The notes below the pieces were generated by a model, which was given only the letters and a program-made list of their open reading frames with translations, searched no databases and was not told where the DNA came from. This document shows positions 47,172 to 54,331 of a DNA stretch of 64,000 bases, in pieces. The stretch spans positions 6,528-70,527 of the forward strand of contig JAZQIE010000072.1 in assembly GCA_045540975.1 (NCBI GenBank). Reading direction: 5' to 3'. The position numbers and the translations under genes are program-made. How positions within the stretch are numbered: position 1 is the stretch's first letter; every line of letters starts with the position of its first letter. This DNA comes from SIG510 sp045540975. Lineage in GTDB: Bacteria; Bacillota; Clostridia; Oscillospirales; JAAYXM01.

Positions 47172-47187
47172 CGGAGTTCCTCCTTTG

Positions 47188-48069
47188 TTAAAACGGATTA
47201 CAAAGTAAAATCACAGAGACCACGCCGATTGCGAGTCCAAGCCATTGCCGCTTGCACAACCGCTCGCGGAAGATTGTGGTCGCCGCCAAGGTGGTGAGCA
47301 TGAGTCCGCCGCCGTTTACCACGGGGAACATAACCGAACTGTCCAGCACCCCGGATAAAAACAGATTCAGTTGATTATTCACGGCGGTGCCGATGCCGCA
47401 TATGAGCATAATGCCAAGCGGCATCAACCGATAAAGATTCGCTCGCTTGTCCGTATCCTCCGCTTTTCGGCTTTTTACGGTAAGCAAAAGGGAGCATACC
47501 GCACATACCGCGAGTGCCACGATGAGAAATTCGTTAAGCTCGGTTTTGTAGCGCGTGCTTTGGTGGAATTTCTGCAAAACCCCAATCAGACCCGTCATCA
47601 AGAATAAGATTCCGCAATAAAGCATCCAACGCAGGTTGGTCTTGCTCCCGTCTTTTTGCAGGTTGGAGGACAGCACAATGCAAAGAAGCATCAGCACGAT
47701 ACCGACCGCCTGCACCCACGAAATCACTTCTCCCCAGATGACCGCGCCCGACAAGGTGGGGATGATGGTGGAGAGGGAAGCGAGCACCGCGGTGTATGAC
47801 CACGGCCCGATTTCCATGGCTTTTGCGGAGAAAATCCGCTGAATCGCGGTAATCATGCCGAATGCGAGCCCGAGCCATAAAGTAAACGGGGAAATGTGAA
47901 AGCTTCTGTTATAGAGAAGGAGCGCGACGACCGCAACAGCAGCGGAAACCGTGTTGTAAAAATGCATGTGATAGGGGGTTTTCATATACGAGGAAATAAA
48001 ATGCTTCGACCCGATTCCGCTGATGAGCGCAACGCTCATGGAGATTGCAAGCAAAATGTAAGGATTCAT
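47188..48069 (-). CDS. DMT-superfamily transporter
   Basis: 293 residues with ten predicted membrane helices arranged as an internal repeat, as in the drug/metabolite transporter superfamily (EamA-like). Examples are ILLAISMSVALISGIGSKHF at the start, LSTIIPTLSGAVIWGEVISW near residue 100 and a similar MFPVVNGGGLMLTTLAATTIF in the second half. Position before a GH2 gene and next to an AraC regulator suggests uptake of a sugar or glycoside. Start ATG at 48069 (a GTG at 48078 is an alternative). Confidence 0.8.
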   Translation of the reverse strand: MNPYILLAISMSVALISGIGSKHFISSYMKTPYHMHFYNTVSAAVAVVALLLYNRSFHISPFTLWLGLAFGMITAIQRIFSAKAMEIGPWSYTAVLASLSTIIPTLSGAVIWGEVISWVQAVGIVLMLLCIVLSSNLQKDGSKTNLRWMLYCGILFLMTGLIGVLQKFHQSTRYKTELNEFLIVALAVCAVCSLLLTVKSRKAEDTDKRANLYRLMPLGIMLICGIGTAVNNQLNLFLSGVLDSSVMFPVVNGGGLMLTTLAATTIFRERLCKRQWLGLAIGVVSVILLCNPF

Positions 48070-48088
48070 ATCACTCACTCTTTCGTCG

Positions 48089-48136
48089 TTGATTCTAACT
48101 CGATTATATGCTATAATCGATTCTAATCATAGAATC
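48089..48136. promoter_or_regulatory. Overlapping divergent promoters with palindromes
   Basis: For the AraC gene (plus): TTGATT at 48089 and TATAAT at 48112, 17-base spacer. For the transporter-GH2 operon (minus): TATAAT at 48108 to 48103 with no good -35. The two -10 boxes form a perfect palindrome, CGATTATA-tgc-TATAATCG. GATTCTA occurs at 48091 and 48119, with TAGAATC at 48130, likely regulator sites. Confidence 0.7.
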
Positions 48137-48186
48137 AATACGACAAAAAACAGAATATTTGAGTCATTTACGGAGGAGGTGTTTTG

Positions 48187-49011
48187 ATGGAAGAGATTGT
48201 GCTTTCTCACTCCGCTGTCGGTGTAGACGGCATTCGCTATCGGCTGAGCCATTCGGATGAATATTACGAGCACAACGCGGCAAAGAGCGTGGATTCGCAC
48301 ATCCACAGCTGTACCGAGTTGTATTTGAATCTTTCCGGGGACGTGTCGTTTTTGGTGAAAAACGCGGTCTATCCCATCCGCCGCGGAGATCTTGTAATCA
48401 GCCGCGCAAGTGAACTGCACCATTGTATGTATCACTCCTCCTGTATCCACGAGCATTTCTGTCTGTGGATTGAGGAGCGCGCGGACGGGCTGCTTTCGTT
48501 CTTGGATTCCGAGGAGAGACACCATGTGCGCCTTTCACCGCGTGTGGCGGAGGAGTTGATTGCGCTGTTTTGCGCGGCACACACCGCCATGGTGCAAAAC
48601 GATGCGATGGCGGCAAGCACGTACCTGATGCGGATACTGCTGATGCTTCGGGATAACCGTACACAGCCGTGTGAGAAGTGTGAGGAGACTCTGCCGCGGG
48701 ACGTACAGCAGGTTGTGGACTACATCAATCTCAAATACGGCGAGATTACAAACATTCGCCGTGTGGCAGAGAAATTTTTCATCAGCCCGTCCACACTCAA
48801 CCGCAGGTTTGCAAAGCACTTGCATCTCTCACCCAAGGAGTATCTGGAATCCGTCAAACTTTCCAATGCCAAACGAATGCTGGACGAGGGGAAGAGTGTG
48901 ACTCGCGTCTGTTTTCTGTGCGGATATGCGGATTCCTCGCATTTCATCCGCAATTTCAAAAAGAAATTCCATATCACACCGCATCAATATAAAGCGAGGG
49001 GTGGATCCTAA
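48187..49011 (+). CDS. AraC-family regulator, divergent from transporter and GH2
   Basis: 274 residues: an N-terminal cupin (SHIHSCTELYLNLSGDVSF, VISRASELHHCMY) and a C-terminal AraC domain (VAEKFFISPSTLNRRFAKHLHLSPKEYLE, VTRVCFLCGYADSSHFIRNFKKKFHITPHQYK). Likely activator of the divergent transporter-GH2 operon, whose promoter lacks a -35. The ATG at 48187 has GGAGGAGGT. The stop overlaps the end of the convergent amidase-domain gene by 4 bases. Confidence 0.85.
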   Translation: MEEIVLSHSAVGVDGIRYRLSHSDEYYEHNAAKSVDSHIHSCTELYLNLSGDVSFLVKNAVYPIRRGDLVISRASELHHCMYHSSCIHEHFCLWIEERADGLLSFLDSEERHHVRLSPRVAEELIALFCAAHTAMVQNDAMAASTYLMRILLMLRDNRTQPCEKCEETLPRDVQQVVDYINLKYGEITNIRRVAEKFFISPSTLNRRFAKHLHLSPKEYLESVKLSNAKRMLDEGKSVTRVCFLCGYADSSHFIRNFKKKFHITPHQYKARGGS

Positions 49012-49508
49012 TCGGACCCACCCCATGTTCTTGCTCCCAAAATGTGGAGATAGCGCATATCCGCCGCGTTGTAGGAATCCAGTCTGCGCAGGAAGGAATC
49101 CGCCGAGTGGGACGCGATGTAAATCCTTCCGCGCCGAAGCGCAACCACCACCAAGGTGTGATACAGCCGACCCGAGTCATCCGCAAGCTGGACAATGTCC
49201 CCCGGAAGAAGGGCTTCGCGCTCAACCTCTTCGGCAAACGGCCCAACCCCTGTGTTGGAAAGGAGAAAATCGGATAAAAACCGCGCCCCCGTCCAGGAGG
49301 GTGAGCGCTGATTGATGTCGATGTAATACCAGCCGAAGGTGGGTGTGAAATTCATCACGCCGCATCCTGCGTAAATGCATTGTGAGGCAAAATTCGTGCA
49401 ATCTCCGCCCAAATCATCGAAATTATAATAGCGCGGATTGCGGGCGTATGCCCATTTTCGCGCGTAAAACACCGCGGCTTCGCGGTCATAGGGAAGTTCT
49501 GTCGTCAT
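49008..49508 (-). CDS. Amidase-domain protein (amidase_6-like)
   Basis: 166 residues with a CHAP-like cysteine/histidine pattern: YDREAAVFYARKWAYARNPRYYNFD, then GGDCTNFASQCIYAGC with the probable catalytic Cys near residue 36, and RLYHTLVVVAL with the His near residue 117. This is the putative amidase domain often found at the C terminus of clostridial secreted proteins; here it stands alone without a signal peptide. Its ribosome binding site GGAGTGA lies in the 3' arm of an upstream hairpin. Confidence 0.78.
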   Translation of the reverse strand: MTTELPYDREAAVFYARKWAYARNPRYYNFDDLGGDCTNFASQCIYAGCGVMNFTPTFGWYYIDINQRSPSWTGARFLSDFLLSNTGVGPFAEEVEREALLPGDIVQLADDSGRLYHTLVVVALRRGRIYIASHSADSFLRRLDSYNAADMRYLHILGARTWGGSD

Positions 49509-49551
49509 AAAAAATCACTCCGATGTAATCTATGCGATTCATCGGAGTGAT
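49509..49551 (-). promoter_or_regulatory. Terminator-like hairpin that contains the amidase gene's ribosome binding site
   Basis: Minus strand ATCACTCCGATG pairs with CATCGGAGTGAT around a 14-base loop and is followed by six Ts that touch the ATG at 49508. GGAGTGA in the 3' arm is the only possible Shine-Dalgarno sequence. The same element can therefore end transcription of the CDF gene and hide the start of the next gene. Confidence 0.7.
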
Positions 49552-49558
49552 GTTCTTT

Positions 49559-50725
49559 TTACGTATACGAACGGTCAATGGTGATGACCGCAAAGCAGTT
49601 GGGGTCGTCCTCGTGAATCGCGGCTTCCAGACGTGCTTTGATTTCCGCGGTACTTGTCTTGCAGGTGTACGGCACCACAAGGTCAAAAATCACGTTGGTA
49701 TGAGTGGGCCCCGCAACAACGCGGAAATCGTGGAGGGTGAGTCCTTCGTCAAAATCCGCCACCAAAAGTGCGACCTTGGTGCGAAGTGCGTTTGTGAGCG
49801 CATCGTCGGTCACAATCGGGTCCATGTGAATGGTCGCCTCACAGCCAAGGGTGTCGGCAAGGGTGCGCTCCACATTGTCCACCGCATCGTGCACCAGCGA
49901 AATATCGCGGTTTGCAAGCACCTCCGCGTGCAATGAGACCATCAGCCGCCCGGGTCCGTAATCGTGTACGATCAAATCATGAATGCCCACAATCTCCTCG
50001 TTTTCCAGCACAAGCGCGGTGATGCGCTCCACCAGCTTCGGGTCGGGTGCTTGTCCCAAAAGGGGAGAAACCGTTTCCTTTGCGGCGCTTATGCCCGCGT
50101 AGAAAATAAAGAGCGAAACCAAAACACCGAAGTACCCGTCAAGCTGCAGAGTTGTTTTCTGCGCAATCAACACCGAAAGCAGAACGACAAACGTTGCCGC
50201 GGCATCGCTTAAACTGTCGGTACCCGTGGCGCGCATGGCGGCGGAGTCGATTTTCCGACCCACCGCACGGTTGTAGAAAAACATATAGAGCTTTACCGCA
50301 ATCGAGCAGACGAGAATCACAAGCGCAAGCGGATGGAATACAAGCGGCTCGGGGTTTGCGATTTTCCCAATCGAGGTTTTGAGAAGCTCAAAGCCCATGA
50401 GCAAAATCACCATTGCCACCGCAAGACCCGCGAGGTATTCAATCCTGCCGTGTCCGAAGGGATGGTCGGGGTCGGGCTTCTGCCCCGCAAGGCGGAAGCC
50501 GATGAGGGTAATCACCGAAGACCCTGCATCGGACAGGTTGTTAAACGCATCCGCGGTCATTGCAATCGACCCGGAAATCGTGCCTGCAAAAAACTTTGCG
50601 GCAAAGAGCAGTAAGTTTAGCACAATGCCCAAGATACCGCACAGTGTCCCATATGCGCGGCGTACCGCGGGCTGTTCGGTTTGTTCGCGATTTTTAATGA
50701 AGAATCTTGAAAGTAATGTAATCAT
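49559..50725 (-). CDS. Cation diffusion facilitator family transporter (second)
   Basis: 388 residues, longer than the first CDF in this window. Six membrane helices with MTADAFNNLSDAGSS near residue 59 and ATGTDSLSDAAATF near residue 167 as metal-site motifs, then a C-terminal cytoplasmic dimer domain (VGIHDLIVHDYGPGRLMVSLHAEV) and an additional ferredoxin-like end. This type exports iron, manganese or zinc. The ATG at 50725 is chosen for its GGAGA site; two upstream ATGs lack one. Confidence 0.88.
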   Translation of the reverse strand: MITLLSRFFIKNREQTEQPAVRRAYGTLCGILGIVLNLLLFAAKFFAGTISGSIAMTADAFNNLSDAGSSVITLIGFRLAGQKPDPDHPFGHGRIEYLAGLAVAMVILLMGFELLKTSIGKIANPEPLVFHPLALVILVCSIAVKLYMFFYNRAVGRKIDSAAMRATGTDSLSDAAATFVVLLSVLIAQKTTLQLDGYFGVLVSLFIFYAGISAAKETVSPLLGQAPDPKLVERITALVLENEEIVGIHDLIVHDYGPGRLMVSLHAEVLANRDISLVHDAVDNVERTLADTLGCEATIHMDPIVTDDALTNALRTKVALLVADFDEGLTLHDFRVVAGPTHTNVIFDLVVPYTCKTSTAEIKARLEAAIHEDDPNCFAVITIDRSYT

Positions 50726-50769
50726 AAAAATCTCCATTCCGCCGCCATACGTCGGCACAAGCAGGAATT

Positions 50770-50906
50770 AAATCTCTCTATCCGTATGGTAAGGAATGAT
50801 AAGAGATTTTTGCGCCCATGTGCGTTTTTGACAAAGTCGAAAAAACGCACGGGCAATCAAATCCGCCGGAGGGATAATGGGAAAGGAACTTTCCCATTAT
50901 CCCTCC
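50770..50906. other. Structured intergenic stretch with three inverted repeats
   Basis: Between the antiporter and the CDF gene. Repeat A: AAATCTCT (50770-50777) with AGAGATTT (50802-50809). Repeat B: 50814-50832 with 50836-50854 (GTGCGTTTTTGAC paired to GTCGAAAAAACGCAC, with one or two mismatches outside). Repeat C: an 18-base-pair perfect stem 50868-50885 with 50889-50906, GAA loop, touching the antiporter stop codon. No T-run follows repeat C on the minus strand, so it is not a standard terminator. Confidence 0.6.
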
Positions 50907-52501
50907 TATTCCGGACGGTTGATGAGGAGCAAATCACCCGGATGCAGTCGGGTATCGCCGTTGGGAATAATCATTCGCTCTCCGCGTTTGATCAAAATCA
51001 CCAACGCCTTTTTGTCCTTGACCGACTCGCGCAAGGGTTTTCCCGCATACGGACTGTCTTCGGTGATGAGTTTTTCCGAGAGATTGACCCCGTCCGGCTT
51101 CTCGCACGGATGCGCACCCAAAACCAACGTATCCCCGGCTTTCAGACGGGTATTGCCTTTCGGGACAAGGTTTTTTTCGTCACGCCGCAAGAAGACCAAA
51201 AGGGTCTCGGGCGGCAAAACCAAATCCTTGATTTGCATGTCGCACCACGGATGGGTCTCGCGGATAAATAACTGAATGAAATGCACGGGACTCTCGCCCG
51301 TATACCCGGAAAAGGTCTTCATCACGTCCTCTTTCGCATCCAGAATATTCAGCCTCTTGCAAAGCGGCGCAAGCAGACTCCCTTGCAGCAGGATGGAGAA
51401 CAGGACAATGAAAAACACGGTGTGGAAAATATCATAATTCGGGCTTGCAAGCAGGGTTGCGGAAATCGCAAAAACGATGGATGCCGCACCGCGGAAGCCT
51501 GCCCAACTCACCGCAAGTATTTGCGAAAACTTCGCTTTGAGCGGGCTTAAGAGGAGAAACACCGCCAAGGGCCGTGCCACAACGGTGAGAAACAGCGCAA
51601 CCAAAAATGCGGGGAGTGCGACCGCGCCCAGTTTAGACGGGAAGGCGAGAAGCCCCAGCATAAAGAACAAAAACATCTGGGTCAGCGTGGTGACCCCGTC
51701 AAAAAACGGCACCAGCCTCCGCTTGAACGGCAGGTTGGTATTTCCCAGAACAATGCCCACAATGTACGCGCTGAGATACCCGTTTCCGCCGACCGCGGAC
51801 GGGATGAGATAGGAGAGCAGCGCAATCGCGGTCACACACACGATTTCCATTCCCGACGAGGAAATCCGAACCGACCGCAGAATCTTCACCGCCGCCCATG
51901 CAATCAAAGCGCCGAGCAGGAGTCCGTAGACCACCTGCGCAAAAATCAGATACGCGATGCCGTGTTGACTTGTGGTATTGGTCATCAGCGAGAGAACAAT
52001 TACGGTGAGCATATAGGAAATCGGGTCGTTGCTGCCGCTTTCCACCTCTAAAAGCGAGGCGGTGTTGTATTTGAGATTGAGGCGTTTGGAACGCAAAATC
52101 GAGAACACACTCGCTGCATCGGTCGAGGAGATGACCGCGCCGAGCAGGAAGGATTCGAGCCATTCCATTCCGAGTGCGAAGTGGCAGAAAACACCGACCA
52201 ACCCCGCGGTCAGGACAACACCGAGGGTCGAGAGCAGAATGGATTTTCCCACAACAGGCCGTGCCGCATCCCAATTCGTGCCGAAGCCGCCGTCGAAGAT
52301 AATGAAAATCAGCGCGACAGAGCAAAGCTGCTCGGCAAATGTGAAATTGTCGAACGGGATTTTGACCACACCGTCTGTCCCGAAAAACATCCCGAGCAGG
52401 ATAAACGCCAAAAGCGCGGGGACACCGATGCGGTCGGAGAATTTATAAAGCGCAACACACGCGATCATAATGACAGACGCCAAAAACAAATAGGGGAGCA
52501 T
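50906..52501 (-). CDS. CPA1-family cation/proton antiporter with two TrkA-C domains
   Basis: A 531-residue membrane antiporter of the NhaP/CvrA (K+/H+ or Na+/H+) type. Twelve or so helices include GAVISSTDAASVFSIL near residue 129 and LEVESGSNDPISYML near residue 155, the ion-binding Asp motifs of CPA1. Two regulatory TrkA-C (RCK_C) domains follow at about residues 410-530 (LVLPPETLLVFLRRDEKNLVPKGNTRLKAGDTLVLGA and RGERMIIPNGDTRLHPGDLLLI). Ion preference is open; RCK_C domains point to K+ or nucleotide control. ATG at 52501 with CGGAGG. Confidence 0.88.
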   Translation of the reverse strand: MLPYLFLASVIMIACVALYKFSDRIGVPALLAFILLGMFFGTDGVVKIPFDNFTFAEQLCSVALIFIIFDGGFGTNWDAARPVVGKSILLSTLGVVLTAGLVGVFCHFALGMEWLESFLLGAVISSTDAASVFSILRSKRLNLKYNTASLLEVESGSNDPISYMLTVIVLSLMTNTTSQHGIAYLIFAQVVYGLLLGALIAWAAVKILRSVRISSSGMEIVCVTAIALLSYLIPSAVGGNGYLSAYIVGIVLGNTNLPFKRRLVPFFDGVTTLTQMFLFFMLGLLAFPSKLGAVALPAFLVALFLTVVARPLAVFLLLSPLKAKFSQILAVSWAGFRGAASIVFAISATLLASPNYDIFHTVFFIVLFSILLQGSLLAPLCKRLNILDAKEDVMKTFSGYTGESPVHFIQLFIRETHPWCDMQIKDLVLPPETLLVFLRRDEKNLVPKGNTRLKAGDTLVLGAHPCEKPDGVNLSEKLITEDSPYAGKPLRESVKDKKALVILIKRGERMIIPNGDTRLHPGDLLLINRPE

Positions 52502-52576
52502 ACAAAACCTCCGTTTCTCAGGTAAAAACAGTGTATCACAAATTATGAAAAAAGTCACGGAAAAGAACAAAAGTAG

Positions 52577-52605
52577 TTGACAAATACTGCGTGCGGTGGT
52601 ATGAT
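52577..52605 (+). promoter_or_regulatory. Promoter of the riboswitch-controlled AGCS gene
   Basis: TTGACA at 52577 and TATGAT at 52600 with a 17-base spacer. Confidence 0.85.
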
Positions 52606-52661
52606 GAGAAAAAATTTCCGTTGAAGCCTTCGGGATCGTCTCGAAACCGAAGGGGAAGGAA

Positions 52662-52739
52662 GCTCTGGAGAATCCCGATGAAAAGCGGGTGCCGAAGGTG
52701 CAAGGCGCAAGCCGAATCTCTCAGGCAAAAGGACAGAGC
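52662..52739 (+). ncRNA. Glycine riboswitch aptamer
   Basis: P1 pairs GCTCTG (52662-52667) with CAGAGC (52734-52739). The conserved glycine-riboswitch core follows: CTGGAGA, GTGCCGAAGGTGCAAG, then ATCTCTCAGGCAAAAGGACAGAG. Only one clear aptamer is present; the upstream CCTTCGG/CCGAAGG hairpin (52627-52653) may be the remains of a partner or a ghost aptamer. It lies before a sodium:alanine/glycine symporter, a known target of this riboswitch class. Confidence 0.93.
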
Positions 52740-52782
52740 AGATAGCCCAAAATTTTGGGTTGTTTGTATTGTTTTTCCGGAG

Positions 52783-52815
52783 CTGCCGATTCCAAAACGG
52801 GATCGGCAGTTTTTT
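52783..52815 (+). terminator. Expression-platform terminator of the glycine riboswitch
   Basis: CTGCCGATTCC pairs with GGGATCGGCAG and six Ts follow, 31 bases before the ATG. A second palindrome, CCCAAAATTTTGGG, at 52746-52759 lies between aptamer and terminator and may serve in switching. Confidence 0.8.
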
Positions 52816-52846
52816 ATTCCAAAAAAACAGGAGGAAACAAAAAACA

Positions 52847-54235
52847 ATGGACGCATTACTCAAACTCGTACAAACCGTCAATCTCTATCTCTCGGACTAC
52901 ATCCTCATCGCCTTGCTGGTGGGCTGCGGACTGTATTTCTCAATCCGCACCCGTTTTGTCCAGCTTCGCTGCTTCGGGGAGGGCTGGAAGCGGATGTTTT
53001 CCGGCTTCAGCCTCTCAGGCGGCAAGAACAAGAGCGGTATGAGCTCGTTCCAGGCGCTTGCCACCGCAATCGCGGCGCAGGTAGGCACCGGTAACATCGT
53101 GGGTGCCTGCGGCGCAATCCTCATCGGCGGTCCGGGTGCGATTTTCTGGATGTGGATTATCGCATTCTTCGGCATGGCAACCGTCTACGCGGAAGCGGTC
53201 CTCGCGCAAAAGACCCGCACTGTGGACGAAGACGGTACCGTGCGCGGCGGTCCGGTCTACTACATCAAAACCGCCTTCAAAGGGAAATTCGGCACCTTCC
53301 TCGCAGGCTTCTTCTCGGTCGCAATCATCCTTGCGCTCGGATTCATGGGCGCAATGGTGCAGTCCAACTCCATCGGTGAGGCGTGCATGAACGCCTTCGG
53401 TATCCCGACCTGGGTAACGGGTCTTATCATCGCGGCGCTCTCCGCATTCATCTTCATCGGCGGTGTTTCGCGCATCGCATCGGTCACCGAAAAGCTTGTC
53501 CCGGTCATGGCAATTTTGTATTTCATCGGCGGTATCGTGGTGCTTGTTGCCCGTATTGAGTACATCCCGGAAACCGTCGGTATGATTTTCAAATACGCCT
53601 TCATGCCGAATGCCATCATCGGCGGCAGTATCGGATTTGCAATCAAAACCGCAATCAGTCAGGGCGCAAAGCGCGGACTCTTCTCCAACGAAGCGGGTAT
53701 GGGCTCCACTCCGCACGCCCATGCAATGGCAAACGTGAAAGATCCGCATGAGCAGGGTGTTGTCGCAATGATCGGTGTCTTCATCGACACCTTCATCGTG
53801 CTCACCGTCACCGCACTTGTGGTCATCTCCACTCTGTATGCGGGCGGCGGTCCGCTTGCAAGCGGAGCCGCGGTCGGTATTGAGAAAACCAACATGGCGC
53901 AGCTTGCCTTCTCCTCGGTCTTCGGCGAGGGTCTCGGCAGTGCATTCGTCGCAATCTGTCTTCTGTTCTTCGCATTTTCCACCATCATCAGTTGGAATCT
54001 GTTCGGTCGTATCAACATGACCTATCTGTTCGGCAAGAAATCGGGCCTTATTTACTCGATTGTCGCAATCGTGTTCATCTTCCTCGGCTCGCTCCTCTCC
54101 AATGATTTGGTGTGGGAACTCACCGATATGTTCAACCAGCTCATGGTCATCCCGAACGTCCTCGCCCTCTTTGCTCTGGGCGGTATGGTCGCCGCGGTCG
54201 CCAAAAATCGCAAGAAGAACAATCCGCTCGAATAA
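52847..54235 (+). CDS. Sodium:alanine/glycine symporter (AGCS family)
   Basis: A 462-residue membrane protein that takes up alanine or glycine with sodium. Near the start it has the family segment GCGLYFSIRTRFVQLRCFGEGWKRMF, then SSFQALATAIAAQVGTGNIVGACGAI near residue 66, the GGPVYYI motif, and NEAGMGSTPHAHAMANVKDP near residue 281. The glycine riboswitch makes glycine the most likely substrate. The ATG at 52847 has AGGAGGAAAC; a longer upstream reading frame passes through the riboswitch and is rejected. Confidence 0.95.
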   Translation: MDALLKLVQTVNLYLSDYILIALLVGCGLYFSIRTRFVQLRCFGEGWKRMFSGFSLSGGKNKSGMSSFQALATAIAAQVGTGNIVGACGAILIGGPGAIFWMWIIAFFGMATVYAEAVLAQKTRTVDEDGTVRGGPVYYIKTAFKGKFGTFLAGFFSVAIILALGFMGAMVQSNSIGEACMNAFGIPTWVTGLIIAALSAFIFIGGVSRIASVTEKLVPVMAILYFIGGIVVLVARIEYIPETVGMIFKYAFMPNAIIGGSIGFAIKTAISQGAKRGLFSNEAGMGSTPHAHAMANVKDPHEQGVVAMIGVFIDTFIVLTVTALVVISTLYAGGGPLASGAAVGIEKTNMAQLAFSSVFGEGLGSAFVAICLLFFAFSTIISWNLFGRINMTYLFGKKSGLIYSIVAIVFIFLGSLLSNDLVWELTDMFNQLMVIPNVLALFALGGMVAAVAKNRKKNNPLE

Positions 54236-54239
54236 CACG

Positions 54240-54266
54240 AAAGGACCTCAAATTTTGAGGTCCTTT
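54240..54266 (+). terminator. Terminator after the AGCS gene
   Basis: AAAGGACCTCAAATTTTGAGGTCCTTT palindrome followed by a pyrimidine-rich stretch. Confidence 0.75.
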
Positions 54267-54270
54267 CTTC

Positions 54271-54299
54271 TTGCTTTTTCGGGCGGAATGGAGTACAAT
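54271..54299 (+). promoter_or_regulatory. Promoter of the DUF1846 gene
   Basis: TTGCTT at 54271 and TACAAT at 54294 with a 17-base spacer. Confidence 0.6.
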
Positions 54300-54331
54300 A
54301 GAAGGGTATTTGAATTTTGGGAGGGAATACC

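Noticed and set aside
50726..50905. Possible metal riboswitch (yybP-ykoY or NiCo type) before the CDF gene
   Set aside because: Neither the conserved manganese-site loops nor the NiCo core sequence is recognisable. Kept only as an unexplained structured region.
53015..54238. Open reading frame of 407 codons antisense to the AGCS symporter gene
   Set aside because: It is rich in His, Asp and Cys, typical of reverse translation of a membrane protein gene, has no ribosome binding site and shows no family similarity.
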